Source of the DNA: CAIXQW01 sp046049675
GTDB taxonomy: Bacteria; Bacteroidota; Bacteroidia; Chitinophagales; Chitinophagaceae
NCBI GenBank assembly: GCA_046049675.1
Contig: JBJORA010000044.1
Coordinates: 1 to 45,131, forward strand
Reading direction: 5' to 3'
DNA: 45,131 bases
In this document: piece by piece, positions 25,517-33,982 of the stretch
Layout of the letters: each line of letters begins with the position of its first letter
Position numbering within the stretch: position 1 is the first letter of the stretch
Translations under genes and position numbers: made by a program
Notes under the pieces: model-generated
Databases searched by the model: none
Seen by the model: only the letters and a program-made list of their open reading frames with translations
Told to the model about the DNA's origin: nothing

Positions 25517-26599
25517 TTATTGATTGATGAATACTACGTCACTAGGAATCACACCTACCGTAAAACTATCCTTTACAACACCAGCAGATGTGAAGCGACG
25601 CAGTTTACCATTGCTAGCAAAATTGCCTGCATCACAGCAATAAATATCGCCATTGCTAGGATCAATACCTAAGCCATAGAAATACCCATTTACCACTGCA
25701 CCACCTAAGGCAGTAGCATTTACATTCATTGTATGCACTGCCCCATCAAAGTTGAAATACAATTGGTTTTTGCTGCCATTGATTTTTAGGTTTTGTGGTT
25801 GTGCAAACGCGCTTGGTGTTGGGATATCTCTATCAATAGTAGCGGTAATGGTATTGTAACGTACAAGCTTACCAGGCTGCGTTAATGCAGTAAAATTAGA
25901 ATTCCATTGGCCGCTGCACAAAACCCATACATGGTTGTTAGCGTCTACCTGAATGCCATCTGGATTTGGCCCAATACTTACAAGACCAATCAAGCTGTCT
26001 TTGGTAATATCTATTATAGCTAGCTTATCATTATTAGAAAAACCGCCGTTACAAGTCACATAAGCTCTGTTGCCAACAACTGCAATTTCCTCTGCACCGT
26101 TAGGCAAGTAAATAGCCTTTACAAAAGCAGTTAGCTGATGGTCGTACACACGCACAACACTAGCTGTAGGGCTATCTGTCCATTCTGTAAAATAGCTTTT
26201 AGTACTTGTGATGTCTTTCATATAACGCGGAAAACGAAAGCTGCCTATACTCTTCTGCAATTCAAAATCTGTAAGGTTTACTACACGTGCCACATCTGCA
26301 TTGTTTACAATAACCCAAGCCTCGTTATTGCGCACGTTTAGGCTATTTACTACGTTGCCCAGTGTACTAGCGTTTGCATCACCGTAAACATTTGGCGAAA
26401 TTTGGTTATTGTCTTTATTGAGGTAACTCACCGTGCCCGTACCGTTGCCATAAGGACCTTCATTAATAATGAATGCACCATTCTTAAACTTAGTGGTTGC
26501 AAGATCTCTGTCGTTGTTTTTACACGAAGAAATACCGATGCTAACTAGCAAAGCCAAAATGCTAAGATTTAATGTAGTTGTGCCTAATAATTTGCGCAT
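25517..26599 (-). CDS. Lipoprotein with YncE/DUF5074-like beta-propeller
   Basis: 360 residues from the ATG at 26599. A lipoprotein signal (MRKLLGTTTLNLS...SIGISSC) has its lipobox Cys at about residue 26. The body consists of YVTN/YncE-like propeller blades (GNVVNSLNVRNNEAWVIVNNADVARVVNLTDF, IAVVGNRAYVTCNGG, SIGPNPDGIQVDANNHVWVLCSGQW). Relatives are often surface or periplasmic lipoproteins near metal or vitamin uptake genes, but no such transporter is present here. The longer frame from 26707 overlaps the preceding gene and would bury the signal. A -7 element lies at 26626-26633. Confidence 0.85.
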   Translation of the reverse strand: MRKLLGTTTLNLSILALLVSIGISSCKNNDRDLATTKFKNGAFIINEGPYGNGTGTVSYLNKDNNQISPNVYGDANASTLGNVVNSLNVRNNEAWVIVNNADVARVVNLTDFELQKSIGSFRFPRYMKDITSTKSYFTEWTDSPTASVVRVYDHQLTAFVKAIYLPNGAEEIAVVGNRAYVTCNGGFSNNDKLAIIDITKDSLIGLVSIGPNPDGIQVDANNHVWVLCSGQWNSNFTALTQPGKLVRYNTITATIDRDIPTPSAFAQPQNLKINGSKNQLYFNFDGAVHTMNVNATALGGAVVNGYFYGLGIDPSNGDIYCCDAGNFASNGKLRRFTSAGVVKDSFTVGVIPSDVVFINQ

Positions 26600-26625
26600 T
26601 GTGCAGATATAAAAATTTTGAAGGA

Positions 26626-26633
26626 CAAAAGTA
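26626..26633 (-). promoter_or_regulatory. TAnnTTTG -7 element (TACTTTTG) of the propeller lipoprotein gene
   Basis: Exact consensus match 26 bp before the ATG, with a TTTG about 19 bp further upstream that could serve as the -33 element. It supports the short N-terminus. Confidence 0.65.
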
Positions 26634-26682
26634 CAATTTTGTGCGCTATCAGCAAAGTACAGTCTGCTCTTTAAACGCCAAT

Positions 26683-27645
26683 TTATGGCTTCTGTAGCAG
26701 AAAACACGGCCTTTTTAACTTACCCACAAAATCAAAATCAGTTGTTTGCTTTGTAATGTCTGTAATCTGAAAATCTGCATACAAACTGTGGTCTAGCACA
26801 AAGTCGCGATGATTATTGCTAAAATACACCAATCCTTTGTGGCGTAACAAGGTTTTAAGCATACGCAAATGCTCGCCATGATGCTCTTGCACATCCCAGT
26901 GATTTTTCATCATTTTGCTATTACTAAAGGTTGGCGGGTCGCTTACAATGATATCAAAGTAATTTGTAGGCAAGGTTTCTAGGGCTTGCAGTACATCGCA
27001 TTTCATAAATTTCATTGCGCTACTATCATCACAATTGTTTAGTGTGGCATTTCTTTTTGCCCAATCAATATAGGTATTACTGAGGTCTAAACTCCAAACC
27101 TCCTTAGCCCCACCCGCTGCGGCATAAACACTAAAGCTGCCAGTGTAACAAAATAAATTTAATACCCGTTTACCATCAGCTTGCTTGCGTACCATTTGCC
27201 GTGTAAGCCGATGGTCTATAAACAAGCCAGTGTCCAAATACGTATCGTAGTTTGTATAAAAATTTAAGCCGTCTTCTTGCACAATAAAATACTTCGCATC
27301 AGTTTCATTTTTTTGATACTGCTGCTCGCGTTCTATAATGCGCTTCCGCATTTTTACATGCACTTTGTCTAGCGCAATGTCAAGAACTTGTGCTGTCGCA
27401 AGGGCGCAATGCTGCAACCAATGCTCGTATTGTTCGTCACTTAATTTGTGTTTGCTCTTGTACTCATACAAAACAGCATGGTCTTCGTAAACATCAATAA
27501 TTACTGGATGTTCGGGCATGTCCTTATCGTACAACCTATAGCACGTAATGCCTCGTTTACCAGCAAGTTTACCTAAGTGTTTATGCACCTTAGCTAGGCG
27601 ATTATAAAAACCTTGGTGACTTTCTGCAAGCATGGATTGTTGCAT
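26683..27645 (-). CDS. RlmK-like class I SAM-dependent rRNA methyltransferase
   Basis: 320 residues corresponding to the C-terminal methyltransferase half of E. coli RlmL (the RlmK part, which makes m7G2069 in 23S rRNA). Key stretches are LNFYTNYDTYLDTGLFIDHR, the SAM-binding VLNLFCYTGSFSVYAAAGGA, the acidic loop SLDLS and the catalytic DPPTFSNSKMM. The N-terminal THUMP and m2G domain of RlmL is missing, so here the activity would be separate. The exact target base is inferred from family only. Its ATG lies five bases after the lipA stop, so the two are one operon; a second Met four codons in is an alternative start. Confidence 0.85.
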   Translation of the reverse strand: MQQSMLAESHQGFYNRLAKVHKHLGKLAGKRGITCYRLYDKDMPEHPVIIDVYEDHAVLYEYKSKHKLSDEQYEHWLQHCALATAQVLDIALDKVHVKMRKRIIEREQQYQKNETDAKYFIVQEDGLNFYTNYDTYLDTGLFIDHRLTRQMVRKQADGKRVLNLFCYTGSFSVYAAAGGAKEVWSLDLSNTYIDWAKRNATLNNCDDSSAMKFMKCDVLQALETLPTNYFDIIVSDPPTFSNSKMMKNHWDVQEHHGEHLRMLKTLLRHKGLVYFSNNHRDFVLDHSLYADFQITDITKQTTDFDFVGKLKRPCFLLQKP

Positions 27646-27650
27646 AGCAA

Positions 27651-28577
27651 TTATGCACTCATTTGTTTCTTAGCATAGTGCGCTTCTCTACCACTTAATA
27701 CATGCTTCTCGCTATGATAGCTGCTTCGTACAAGTGGCCCACTCTCTACATGGTCAAATCCTAAGTCGTATGCAAAGTCTTGCAAGTATGCAAATTCGTC
27801 GGGATGTACAAAGCGGTTAACTGGCAAGTGCTTCGGTGTAGGTTGCAGATATTGGCCCATGGTAATTACATGTACACCATTGTCGTATAAGTCGCGCAGC
27901 GTTTGCTCTACCTCGCTAGTTGTTTCACCTAAGCCTAGCATAATACCACTTTTTGTACGCATGCCATGTGTGCTCAAATATCGCAGCACTTCCATGCTAC
28001 GCCAATACTTTGCTTGTATGCGCACTTTACGTGTAAGCCTTTCAACTGTTTCAATATTATGGCTTACAACTTCAGGTGCAGCATCTACTACCAATTGTAC
28101 ATCTTTTGTAGCGCCTTTAAAGTCTCCTATTAAAGTTTCTAAAGTCGTATCTGGATTAAGCACTTGAACCGCTTTAATTGTGTTATACCAAATCTGTGCA
28201 CCACCGTCAGGCAACTCATCTCTATCTACACTAGTGATTACAGCATGCTTTACTTTCATGAGGTGAATAGCTTCTGCCACACGTTGCGGCTCGTCCCAAT
28301 CAACGGGCAATGGCTTACCGGTAGCAACGGCACAAAACCCACAACTACGCGTGCAGATATTACCTAGTATCATAAATGTAGCAGTACCAGCGCCCCAGCA
28401 TTCGCCCATGTTCGGACAATTACCGCTTTCGCAAATCGTATGCAACTTGTGGTTGTCTACCAAACCGCGAACATGCTTGTAACCTTCGCCCGTAGGCAGT
28501 TTTACGCGCAACCAATTTGGTTTTTTCATAGCACCATTGTCGTGGTACTCTGGTTGTACAATTGGCAACTCAGTCAT
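27651..28577 (-). CDS. lipA: Lipoyl synthase
   Basis: Radical SAM enzyme inserting two sulfurs into octanoyl-carrier domains to make lipoate for 2-oxoacid dehydrogenases and glycine cleavage. The auxiliary cluster motif C-x4-C-x5-C is CESGNCPNMGEC and the radical SAM motif is CTRSCGFC. The C-terminal RSSY serine motif that ligates the auxiliary cluster is present (VRSSYHSEK). I chose the ATG at 28577, giving 308 residues. The TTG three codons upstream is part of the -7 element TACCTTTG. First gene of a lipA-rlmK-like operon. Confidence 0.96.
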   Translation of the reverse strand: MTELPIVQPEYHDNGAMKKPNWLRVKLPTGEGYKHVRGLVDNHKLHTICESGNCPNMGECWGAGTATFMILGNICTRSCGFCAVATGKPLPVDWDEPQRVAEAIHLMKVKHAVITSVDRDELPDGGAQIWYNTIKAVQVLNPDTTLETLIGDFKGATKDVQLVVDAAPEVVSHNIETVERLTRKVRIQAKYWRSMEVLRYLSTHGMRTKSGIMLGLGETTSEVEQTLRDLYDNGVHVITMGQYLQPTPKHLPVNRFVHPDEFAYLQDFAYDLGFDHVESGPLVRSSYHSEKHVLSGREAHYAKKQMSA

Positions 28578-28583
28578 TACTGG

Positions 28584-28591
28584 CAAAGGTA
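28584..28591 (-). promoter_or_regulatory. TAnnTTTG -7 element (TACCTTTG) of lipA
   Basis: Exact consensus match six bases upstream of the ATG at 28577. Confidence 0.7.
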
Positions 28592-28623
28592 ACTGATTAG
28601 TATAGTTTTTTTGCTAAGCTAAC

Positions 28624-29541
28624 TTAGTCTTTGAGATTGACGAGGCGTACTGCAGCGTAAACACTTGGATAAATAAGCCTGCTCTGTGTATTAGCCATAG
28701 TTGTATTGCCTTTACCTAAGCCTAATTTGGTTTCAAAACCGATTTCGCCAATTAGACCACGGTAGCGCGTTGGCTGATACTCAAACTGAAACCCAGTGCG
28801 GCCTAATGCGCCAAATTGGTACGTGAGTAAGCCAAGCCCTTCCATAAAGCCAGCTGAACCAACGATATAGTCGCGATTAAGGAATATGACAGCGTTATCT
28901 TGATTGTACTGCTCAACTGTGGTTGCGCCATTGCGGTCTAGGTTAAGCAAATAAGGCTTGAAGATACCCAAGTTTAAGCCGGCTGCCCAAAAGTGATGAA
29001 TGCGTACATTGCTAGCATCTAATTTACCACTTACAGGTCTGCGACGGATATAGCCAACTTTCAATTGATAGTTGTTATAGATTTTACCATAGATATACGG
29101 TGTTGGCTCGATGCCATTGACTGGCTGTTGCGCATTTGGCGCTCGCCTGCGTTCGCGAGGGTCTTTATATTCTGCCAATTCCATAAAGAAGCCGTAAGCT
29201 GGCATGGCTAGGTCACTTGGATTGCGCTCCATTCGGTGAACACCAAAACCAAAACCATCGGTAGCTGCAATTAAACCATAATTGTATTCCTTAGTTGCAT
29301 ATTTTGGCAAAGCACGCTTTTTTACTGTTTTGCGCTTATTTCTTGCAGCCAATTCTTCCTTCTCTTTTTGCTTCAACATTTGCTCGCGTTTGCGTGCTTC
29401 TGTTTTTGCTTTTTGAGCAGCTTCTTTTTCTTTGGCTTCAGCTTTAAGCTCTCGCTTTGTCTTCTTAGTGGTCTGTCCATACGCCACCGCTGTTATCGTC
29501 AGCAGCATCATGGATAAAATTAGTGTCCGCGCGAATCTCAT
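28624..29541 (-). CDS. Exported protein with coiled-coil and predicted outer-membrane barrel
   Basis: 305 residues. A signal peptide (MRFARTLILSMMLLTITAVAYGQ) is followed by a Lys/Glu/Ala-rich helical stretch at about residues 25-75, likely coiled coil in the periplasm. From residue 85 onward alternating strands such as NYGLIAATDGFGFGVHR, YGFFMELAEY and NNYQLKVGYIRRRP suggest a small outer-membrane beta barrel. The protein ends in a charged residue rather than an aromatic one. I recognise no named family. It is divergent from the OsmC gene across 31 bp that contain a perfect 12-base palindrome. Confidence 0.65.
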   Translation of the reverse strand: MRFARTLILSMMLLTITAVAYGQTTKKTKRELKAEAKEKEAAQKAKTEARKREQMLKQKEKEELAARNKRKTVKKRALPKYATKEYNYGLIAATDGFGFGVHRMERNPSDLAMPAYGFFMELAEYKDPRERRRAPNAQQPVNGIEPTPYIYGKIYNNYQLKVGYIRRRPVSGKLDASNVRIHHFWAAGLNLGIFKPYLLNLDRNGATTVEQYNQDNAVIFLNRDYIVGSAGFMEGLGLLTYQFGALGRTGFQFEYQPTRYRGLIGEIGFETKLGLGKGNTTMANTQSRLIYPSVYAAVRLVNLKD

Positions 29542-29554
29542 TTGTACTTAACCT

Positions 29555-29566
29555 TGTAAATTTACA
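29555..29566. promoter_or_regulatory. Perfect palindrome TGTAAATTTACA in a divergent intergenic region
   Basis: Lies in the 31 bp between the start codons at 29541 (minus) and 29573 (plus). Each strand reads TAAATTTA, one base from the -7 consensus. It could be a shared operator or a back-to-back promoter core. Confidence 0.4.
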
Positions 29567-29572
29567 GAAATT

Positions 29573-29983
29573 ATGGCAACTACAGCAGAAATTGTATACG
29601 TTGGTAGTCTTCGTACTATTGCAACCCATGTTTACAGTGGCACCAGCATTACTACAGATGCGCCATTGGACAACCATGGCCTTGCACAAAGCTTTAGCCC
29701 CACCGACCTTGTGGCTAGCGCTTTAGCCAGCTGTATGCTAAGTATTATGGGCATAGCCAGCCGTACGCACGAGCTAGATATTAATGGCACAAGTGCTACG
29801 GTAGAAAAAATTATGGCTGCAGAACCTAGGCGTATAAGCGGCATAAATATCGTAATGACAATGCCTGCCAACAACTTTTCTGACAAAAGCAAACAACTGT
29901 TAGAAAATGCTGCCCGAACTTGCCCCGTGTGGTATTCTTTGCATAGCGATATCGAAAAAAATGTGAGCTTTGTTTGGCTATAA
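29573..29983 (+). CDS. OsmC/Ohr family protein
   Basis: 136 residues. OsmC family proteins are cytoplasmic thiol peroxidases that reduce organic hydroperoxides, working as dimers. Both redox cysteines are present: one in the long central helix (ALASCMLSIMG, residue 54) and one in NAARTCPVWYSL (about residue 115). The FSPTDLVASALASC stretch is typical of the YhfA-like OsmC branch, rather than of Ohr. It stands alone, and its last six bases overlap the end of the convergent DUF2851 gene. Confidence 0.9.
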   Translation: MATTAEIVYVGSLRTIATHVYSGTSITTDAPLDNHGLAQSFSPTDLVASALASCMLSIMGIASRTHELDINGTSATVEKIMAAEPRRISGINIVMTMPANNFSDKSKQLLENAARTCPVWYSLHSDIEKNVSFVWL

Positions 29984-31276
29984 AGCAGGCTTAAGAATCT
30001 TATAGCCGATGCTGCATTGCAAACATTTACGCTGCGAACAATAAGCCTTGTATTGCTCAATATAACTCTGACCAACAGCTGCATTTAACGCTTCTACTGG
30101 CAATACATCTTTCATAAGTTTGGTGATTGTATTTTGCTCCATTGGCATGGCTTGCAAAAGTGCAATTGCTTTGTCTGCCCAGCGCTGTTCTCCGCTATAG
30201 CTTGCATAAATGAATAAGCAAGGTGCAATCGCATTGACGATAAGTTGTAATTGCAAATCTTTACTAAATGTGGTTTTTACCGCCTTATGGCTTTGACTAG
30301 TGTCAAGCGTGTAGTGGGTAGCCCAAAAATCTGAAGTACTAATCGTAAGCGCTTCTTTTATAAAATTAGCATCTGCATCTTGTTCTAAAATACGCGACCA
30401 CAATTTTGTACTATGCCTTACCAATGCCGCCAACTGCGCAATACGCATTGTTGGAAAATTTGGCGGACGCATTCTGCTAAACTTCCACCTCGTTGCATCC
30501 ATGGTTTGCAAGCCTAGCTTTACTTTTAGAAAAGCATATTCGCTCACTAATTCTGCTACATAAGTACCTCGCTCGTATGAGCTTGGCAATAAGCCACTGC
30601 AACCAAACAGCATTGCTTCAATGGCGTGTGGCTGATTGACGTGTTTTGCTAATGTACGCAGCGGTAGTCGTGCTGCCAAAGCAATCATAGCATCTGCGTT
30701 AATATTTCCTCCTAGTGCCTTAGCCAACATCAAGTAGAGCACTTCACTCCAATCGTTATTGGTGTCTTGTAAGAATACATGTACCAACTCCGCCTTAGCA
30801 GTCAGGCGCTCTGCTAACACACGATTCAATTGCATGTCAATGGTAATGGTTGGCATATGTTGCAGCATATTGGCACAAGGAATATATGTAGCTGCATCCA
30901 TTAAGTCTTCATAGTGACCCAACAGCTTGGCGTCAATCAAATCTTTAAGTTCAATGCATGGAATACTATTGCCATTGGCATCGTTTATTAAAACATCTGC
31001 CTCATATACAACATGTGCAATTACTTTATCATAGTGGGCATCGCTACTGTGCTTGTGCTTATGCCAATCGCTGGCTTTGATGTGCAACTCTATATCGCCA
31101 ACCCAAGTTGTGTCGCCAATTTTAAGTTTGCCTTCTTTAAAGTCTGGTCCTTGGTTGGAATTGATTGCGCCAGTACTAATTACTACAACAGATTCACCTT
31201 GTACAGTATGTGTTAGCCGTGCAAGGTCAAATAACTTGTGCTGCCATATGTATTGTAATAATTTTTCGCTTTGCAT
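29978..31276 (-). CDS. DUF2851 family protein
   Basis: 432 residues from the ATG at 31276; the TTG seven codons upstream has no support. The sequence matches the Bacteroidota-centred DUF2851 family: E-x-L-L-Q-Y-I-W-Q-H-K start, then NSNQGPDFKEGKLKIGDTTWVGDIELHIKASDWHKH, with conserved histidines and acidic residues around a probable nuclease-like or metal-binding core (PDF..K, W.GD.E.H...SDW..H). No function is established. No signal peptide is seen. It is the last gene of a mrp-pyrF-DUF2851 operon, 21 bp after pyrF. Confidence 0.85.
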   Translation of the reverse strand: MQSEKLLQYIWQHKLFDLARLTHTVQGESVVVISTGAINSNQGPDFKEGKLKIGDTTWVGDIELHIKASDWHKHKHSSDAHYDKVIAHVVYEADVLINDANGNSIPCIELKDLIDAKLLGHYEDLMDAATYIPCANMLQHMPTITIDMQLNRVLAERLTAKAELVHVFLQDTNNDWSEVLYLMLAKALGGNINADAMIALAARLPLRTLAKHVNQPHAIEAMLFGCSGLLPSSYERGTYVAELVSEYAFLKVKLGLQTMDATRWKFSRMRPPNFPTMRIAQLAALVRHSTKLWSRILEQDADANFIKEALTISTSDFWATHYTLDTSQSHKAVKTTFSKDLQLQLIVNAIAPCLFIYASYSGEQRWADKAIALLQAMPMEQNTITKLMKDVLPVEALNAAVGQSYIEQYKAYCSQRKCLQCSIGYKILKPAL

Positions 31277-31297
31277 AGAATAAGTTCGTAACGCCAA

Positions 31298-32110
31298 TTA
31301 CAAATTTAGCAATGCCTGCATTTCTGCTTGATATTTTTGTGCTTCTATGCGAGCGGCATTAGCGTACTTGTTACTTCTATCAGCAAAAATAATACCTCTA
31401 CTTACATTCACTAAAAGCCCACAATCGGCATTGGCGCCGTATTGATAAACGTCTTGTAAGCTACCACCCTGAGCGCCTACACCTGGCACCAATAAAAAAT
31501 GCTCAGGCACAATCGTTCTAATACGCTGCAGTTCTTGTGCTTTCGTTGCACCAACCACAAACATCAGATTACTTGGTGTTCCCCAAGAACTGACCTTGCG
31601 CAAAACTACTTCGTGTAGCATACCATTAGCATTGGCCATCATTTGAAAATCGGCACTGCCAGCATTGCTTGTAAGTGCTAATACAATTGCCCATTTATTT
31701 TGCCAAGCTAAGAAAGGTGCTACACTGTCCTGTCCCATATAAGGTGCAACAGTTACAGCATCGCAAGACATTGCCTCGAAAAAAGCTTTTGCGTATTGAG
31801 TGCTTGTATTGCCAATGTCGCCACGCTTAGCATCTGCAATAATAAATTGGTCTTTAGGTATATGTGTAATAGTTTCTTTAAGCACTTGCCAGCCTTCTAC
31901 ACCAAAGCTTTCATAGAATGCTGTATTAAGTTTATAGCTCACAGCATAGTCGGCGGTTGCATCAATAATTGCTTTATTGAACTGTAAAACACCTTCAGGC
32001 GTTTGCGCAACACCGTCGGGCATTTTAGTAATATCACTATCTAGTCCTACACATAAAAAGCTTTGCTTGCTTCTAATATTGTCAATCAGATTTTGCCTAC
32101 TAATACTCAT
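31298..32110 (-). CDS. pyrF: Orotidine 5'-phosphate decarboxylase, type 2
   Basis: 270 residues. Converts OMP to UMP, the last step of de novo pyrimidine synthesis, in the cytoplasm. The catalytic motif is DAKRGDIGNT (from residue 93), with the K-x-x-x-D charge network of the family. SFLCVGLDSD near the N-terminus and LLVPGVGAQGG near the phosphate-binding end are as expected. The length and motif form belong to the longer type 2 group rather than the E. coli type. It starts three bases after the mrp stop. Confidence 0.95.
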   Translation of the reverse strand: MSISRQNLIDNIRSKQSFLCVGLDSDITKMPDGVAQTPEGVLQFNKAIIDATADYAVSYKLNTAFYESFGVEGWQVLKETITHIPKDQFIIADAKRGDIGNTSTQYAKAFFEAMSCDAVTVAPYMGQDSVAPFLAWQNKWAIVLALTSNAGSADFQMMANANGMLHEVVLRKVSSWGTPSNLMFVVGATKAQELQRIRTIVPEHFLLVPGVGAQGGSLQDVYQYGANADCGLLVNVSRGIIFADRSNKYANAARIEAQKYQAEMQALLNL

Positions 32111-32113
32111 ACA

Positions 32114-33217
32114 CTAAACAGTTACTTCAACAATTTTAGTAGAAGGCAAGTTAGCATTACGCATTGCAACGGCACGCGCAACGTTAGCAGCCATGTGTTC
32201 AAAAACATGCACCAACTCGTGGTCTTCACTTACAACAGCAGGCACACCTTCGTCACCACCGCTTCGCACACCCATCAATAATGGCACTTGAGCGAGCATT
32301 GGTATTTCAAACTGGTCTGCCATACGCTGTCCACCACCTTCACCAAAAATAAAATACTTATTATCTGGCAATTCTTTTGGCGTAAACCAACTCATATTTT
32401 CTACCAAGCCCAAAATAGGAATCTTGATTTGCGCATTCTCGTACATCATTACTGCCTTTTTTGCATCGGCCAAAGCAACTTCTTGCGGCGTAGTAACGAC
32501 AACCGCACCTGTAACAGGTATCGTTTGTGCAATGGTAAGATGCACATCACCAGTACCTGGCGGCATATCGATAATTAAATAATCAAGTTCGCCCCAATGC
32601 ACATCTGTAATAAACTGACGAATGGCACTACTTGCCATCGGTCCACGCCAAACAACAGCTTGCTTTTCGTCTATCATTAATCCAATGCTCAAAGCTTTCA
32701 CGCCAAACTTTTCAATTGGCAGAATCATACCCTTGCCATTGATATCTTCCATAAACGGACGCTCGCCACGAATGCCAAGCATGATAGGCACACTAGGCCC
32801 ATAAATATCTGCATCCATCAAACCCACTTTTGCACCAGTTTTTGCTAAAGCCAAAGCAAGATTAGCGCTAATAGTACTTTTGCCCACGCCACCTTTACCA
32901 CTTACTACGGCGATAATATTTTTCACACCAGGTAATACTGCGTTGGCATCTTTACGATTGCTGTTGACATTTGCCGTGAACTTCACAATTGGTTTGGCTT
33001 CCTTATCCACCAATAGTTTTATAGCATTTTCGCAAGCGCCACGAATCATATCTTTTAGCGGACAAGCAGGCGTAGTAAGCACTACGGTAAAGCCCACTTC
33101 TTTGGTATCGTTATTAATCTCAATATCTTTTATCATATTAAGCGTGACAAGGTCTTTGCCCAAATCGGGCTCTTGTACATTGCTTAATGCGGCTAGCACT
33201 TGCGCTTCGGTAATCAT
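32114..33217 (-). CDS. Mrp/ApbC/NBP35-type P-loop ATPase, iron-sulfur carrier
   Basis: 367 residues from the ATG at 33217 (MITEAQVLAALSNVQEPDLG, the normal start of the family). Residues 1-85 form a MIP18/DUF59 domain, and residues 107-115 are the deviant Walker A motif GKGGVGKST, followed by a ParA/MinD-like ATPase core. These proteins assemble or carry Fe-S clusters. The usual CxxC cluster ligand after VENMS is absent: here the sequence reads ENMSWFTPKELPDNKYFIFG. An ATG 27 bases upstream exists, but the -7 element sits directly against it. First gene of the mrp-pyrF-DUF2851 operon. Confidence 0.92.
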   Translation of the reverse strand: MITEAQVLAALSNVQEPDLGKDLVTLNMIKDIEINNDTKEVGFTVVLTTPACPLKDMIRGACENAIKLLVDKEAKPIVKFTANVNSNRKDANAVLPGVKNIIAVVSGKGGVGKSTISANLALALAKTGAKVGLMDADIYGPSVPIMLGIRGERPFMEDINGKGMILPIEKFGVKALSIGLMIDEKQAVVWRGPMASSAIRQFITDVHWGELDYLIIDMPPGTGDVHLTIAQTIPVTGAVVVTTPQEVALADAKKAVMMYENAQIKIPILGLVENMSWFTPKELPDNKYFIFGEGGGQRMADQFEIPMLAQVPLLMGVRSGGDEGVPAVVSEDHELVHVFEHMAANVARAVAMRNANLPSTKIVEVTV

Positions 33218-33245
33218 CAAATAAAGTAATGTTAAATAGAACATA

Positions 33246-33253
33246 CAAAGTTA
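33246..33253 (-). promoter_or_regulatory. TAnnTTTG -7 element (TAACTTTG) of the mrp operon
   Basis: Exact consensus match 28 bp upstream of the chosen ATG at 33217. It lies 30 bp from the divergent element at 33284. Confidence 0.6.
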
Positions 33254-33283
33254 ACACTAATACCATTTGCTAGCAATGATTAT

Positions 33284-33291
33284 TACATTTG
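33284..33291 (+). promoter_or_regulatory. TAnnTTTG -7 element (TACATTTG) of the plus-strand gene at 33302
   Basis: Exact consensus match ten bases upstream of the ATG at 33302. Confidence 0.65.
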
Positions 33292-33301
33292 CTGTTACGC
33301 A

Positions 33302-33973
33302 ATGCGCAGTTTAGTTGTAATTACATTATGCTTGATAGCTAGCCATGTGAAGGGGCAAACTGCTTCGACTAACCAAGCTACAAGTCAAGACTCGCTACTA
33401 CAAAGAAACTTTGTGGAGTTGAACGGCGTGGTAATGACCGCAGACAGCTTGCAGTATGTACCATTTGCCAATATCAGTTCTGCCAAAGGCTATTCTACAT
33501 ACGCCAGCGACATGGGTGTGTTTAGCATCGTAGTACCAAAGGGCGATACCTTGTCGTTTTCTAGCCCAGGTTACACCACTGTACAATATACAATATCGCC
33601 AACTTTGGCAGGCACACGCTACTCAATTATTCAATTAATGGTGCAAGACACTTTTTTTCTTGCCGAAACAATTTTGCGACCTGCACCAACCAAAGAGCAA
33701 TTCGACTATGCGTTTAAGTATTGGGAAATACCAGACGACAAATACGAGTTAGCACGTAAAAACACAGAAGAAGCTACAATGCGCATTCTACGCGACAATA
33801 TGCCATTGGACGGCCGCGAGCACCAAGAGCAACTTAAGCGCATGATGATGGAGCGCAAGAGTTGGGAAGGTTCTATACCACCACAACGTATTTTTAGTCC
33901 GCTGGCTTGGGCAGATTTTATTAGTGCTTGGAAACGTGGCGACTTTAAGCGCAAAACAAAAAAGAAATACTAG
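33302..33973 (+). CDS. Exported protein with carboxypeptidase-regulatory-like domain
   Basis: 223 residues. It has a short signal peptide (MRSLVVITLCLIASHVKGQ). Residues 38-115 (VELNGVVMTADSLQYVPFANISSAKGYSTYASDMGVFSIVVPKGDTLSFSSPGYTTVQY) match the beta-sandwich CarboxypepD_reg-like domain, usually found at the N-terminus of TonB-dependent receptors and also alone in this phylum. The C-terminal 100 residues are helical and very basic (RMMMERKSWEG, ending KRKTKKKY). Function unknown. It is followed after nine bases by the omega-amidase gene, so the two are probably cotranscribed. Confidence 0.75.
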   Translation: MRSLVVITLCLIASHVKGQTASTNQATSQDSLLQRNFVELNGVVMTADSLQYVPFANISSAKGYSTYASDMGVFSIVVPKGDTLSFSSPGYTTVQYTISPTLAGTRYSIIQLMVQDTFFLAETILRPAPTKEQFDYAFKYWEIPDDKYELARKNTEEATMRILRDNMPLDGREHQEQLKRMMMERKSWEGSIPPQRIFSPLAWADFISAWKRGDFKRKTKKKY

Positions 33974-33982
33974 CTTCGTTGC

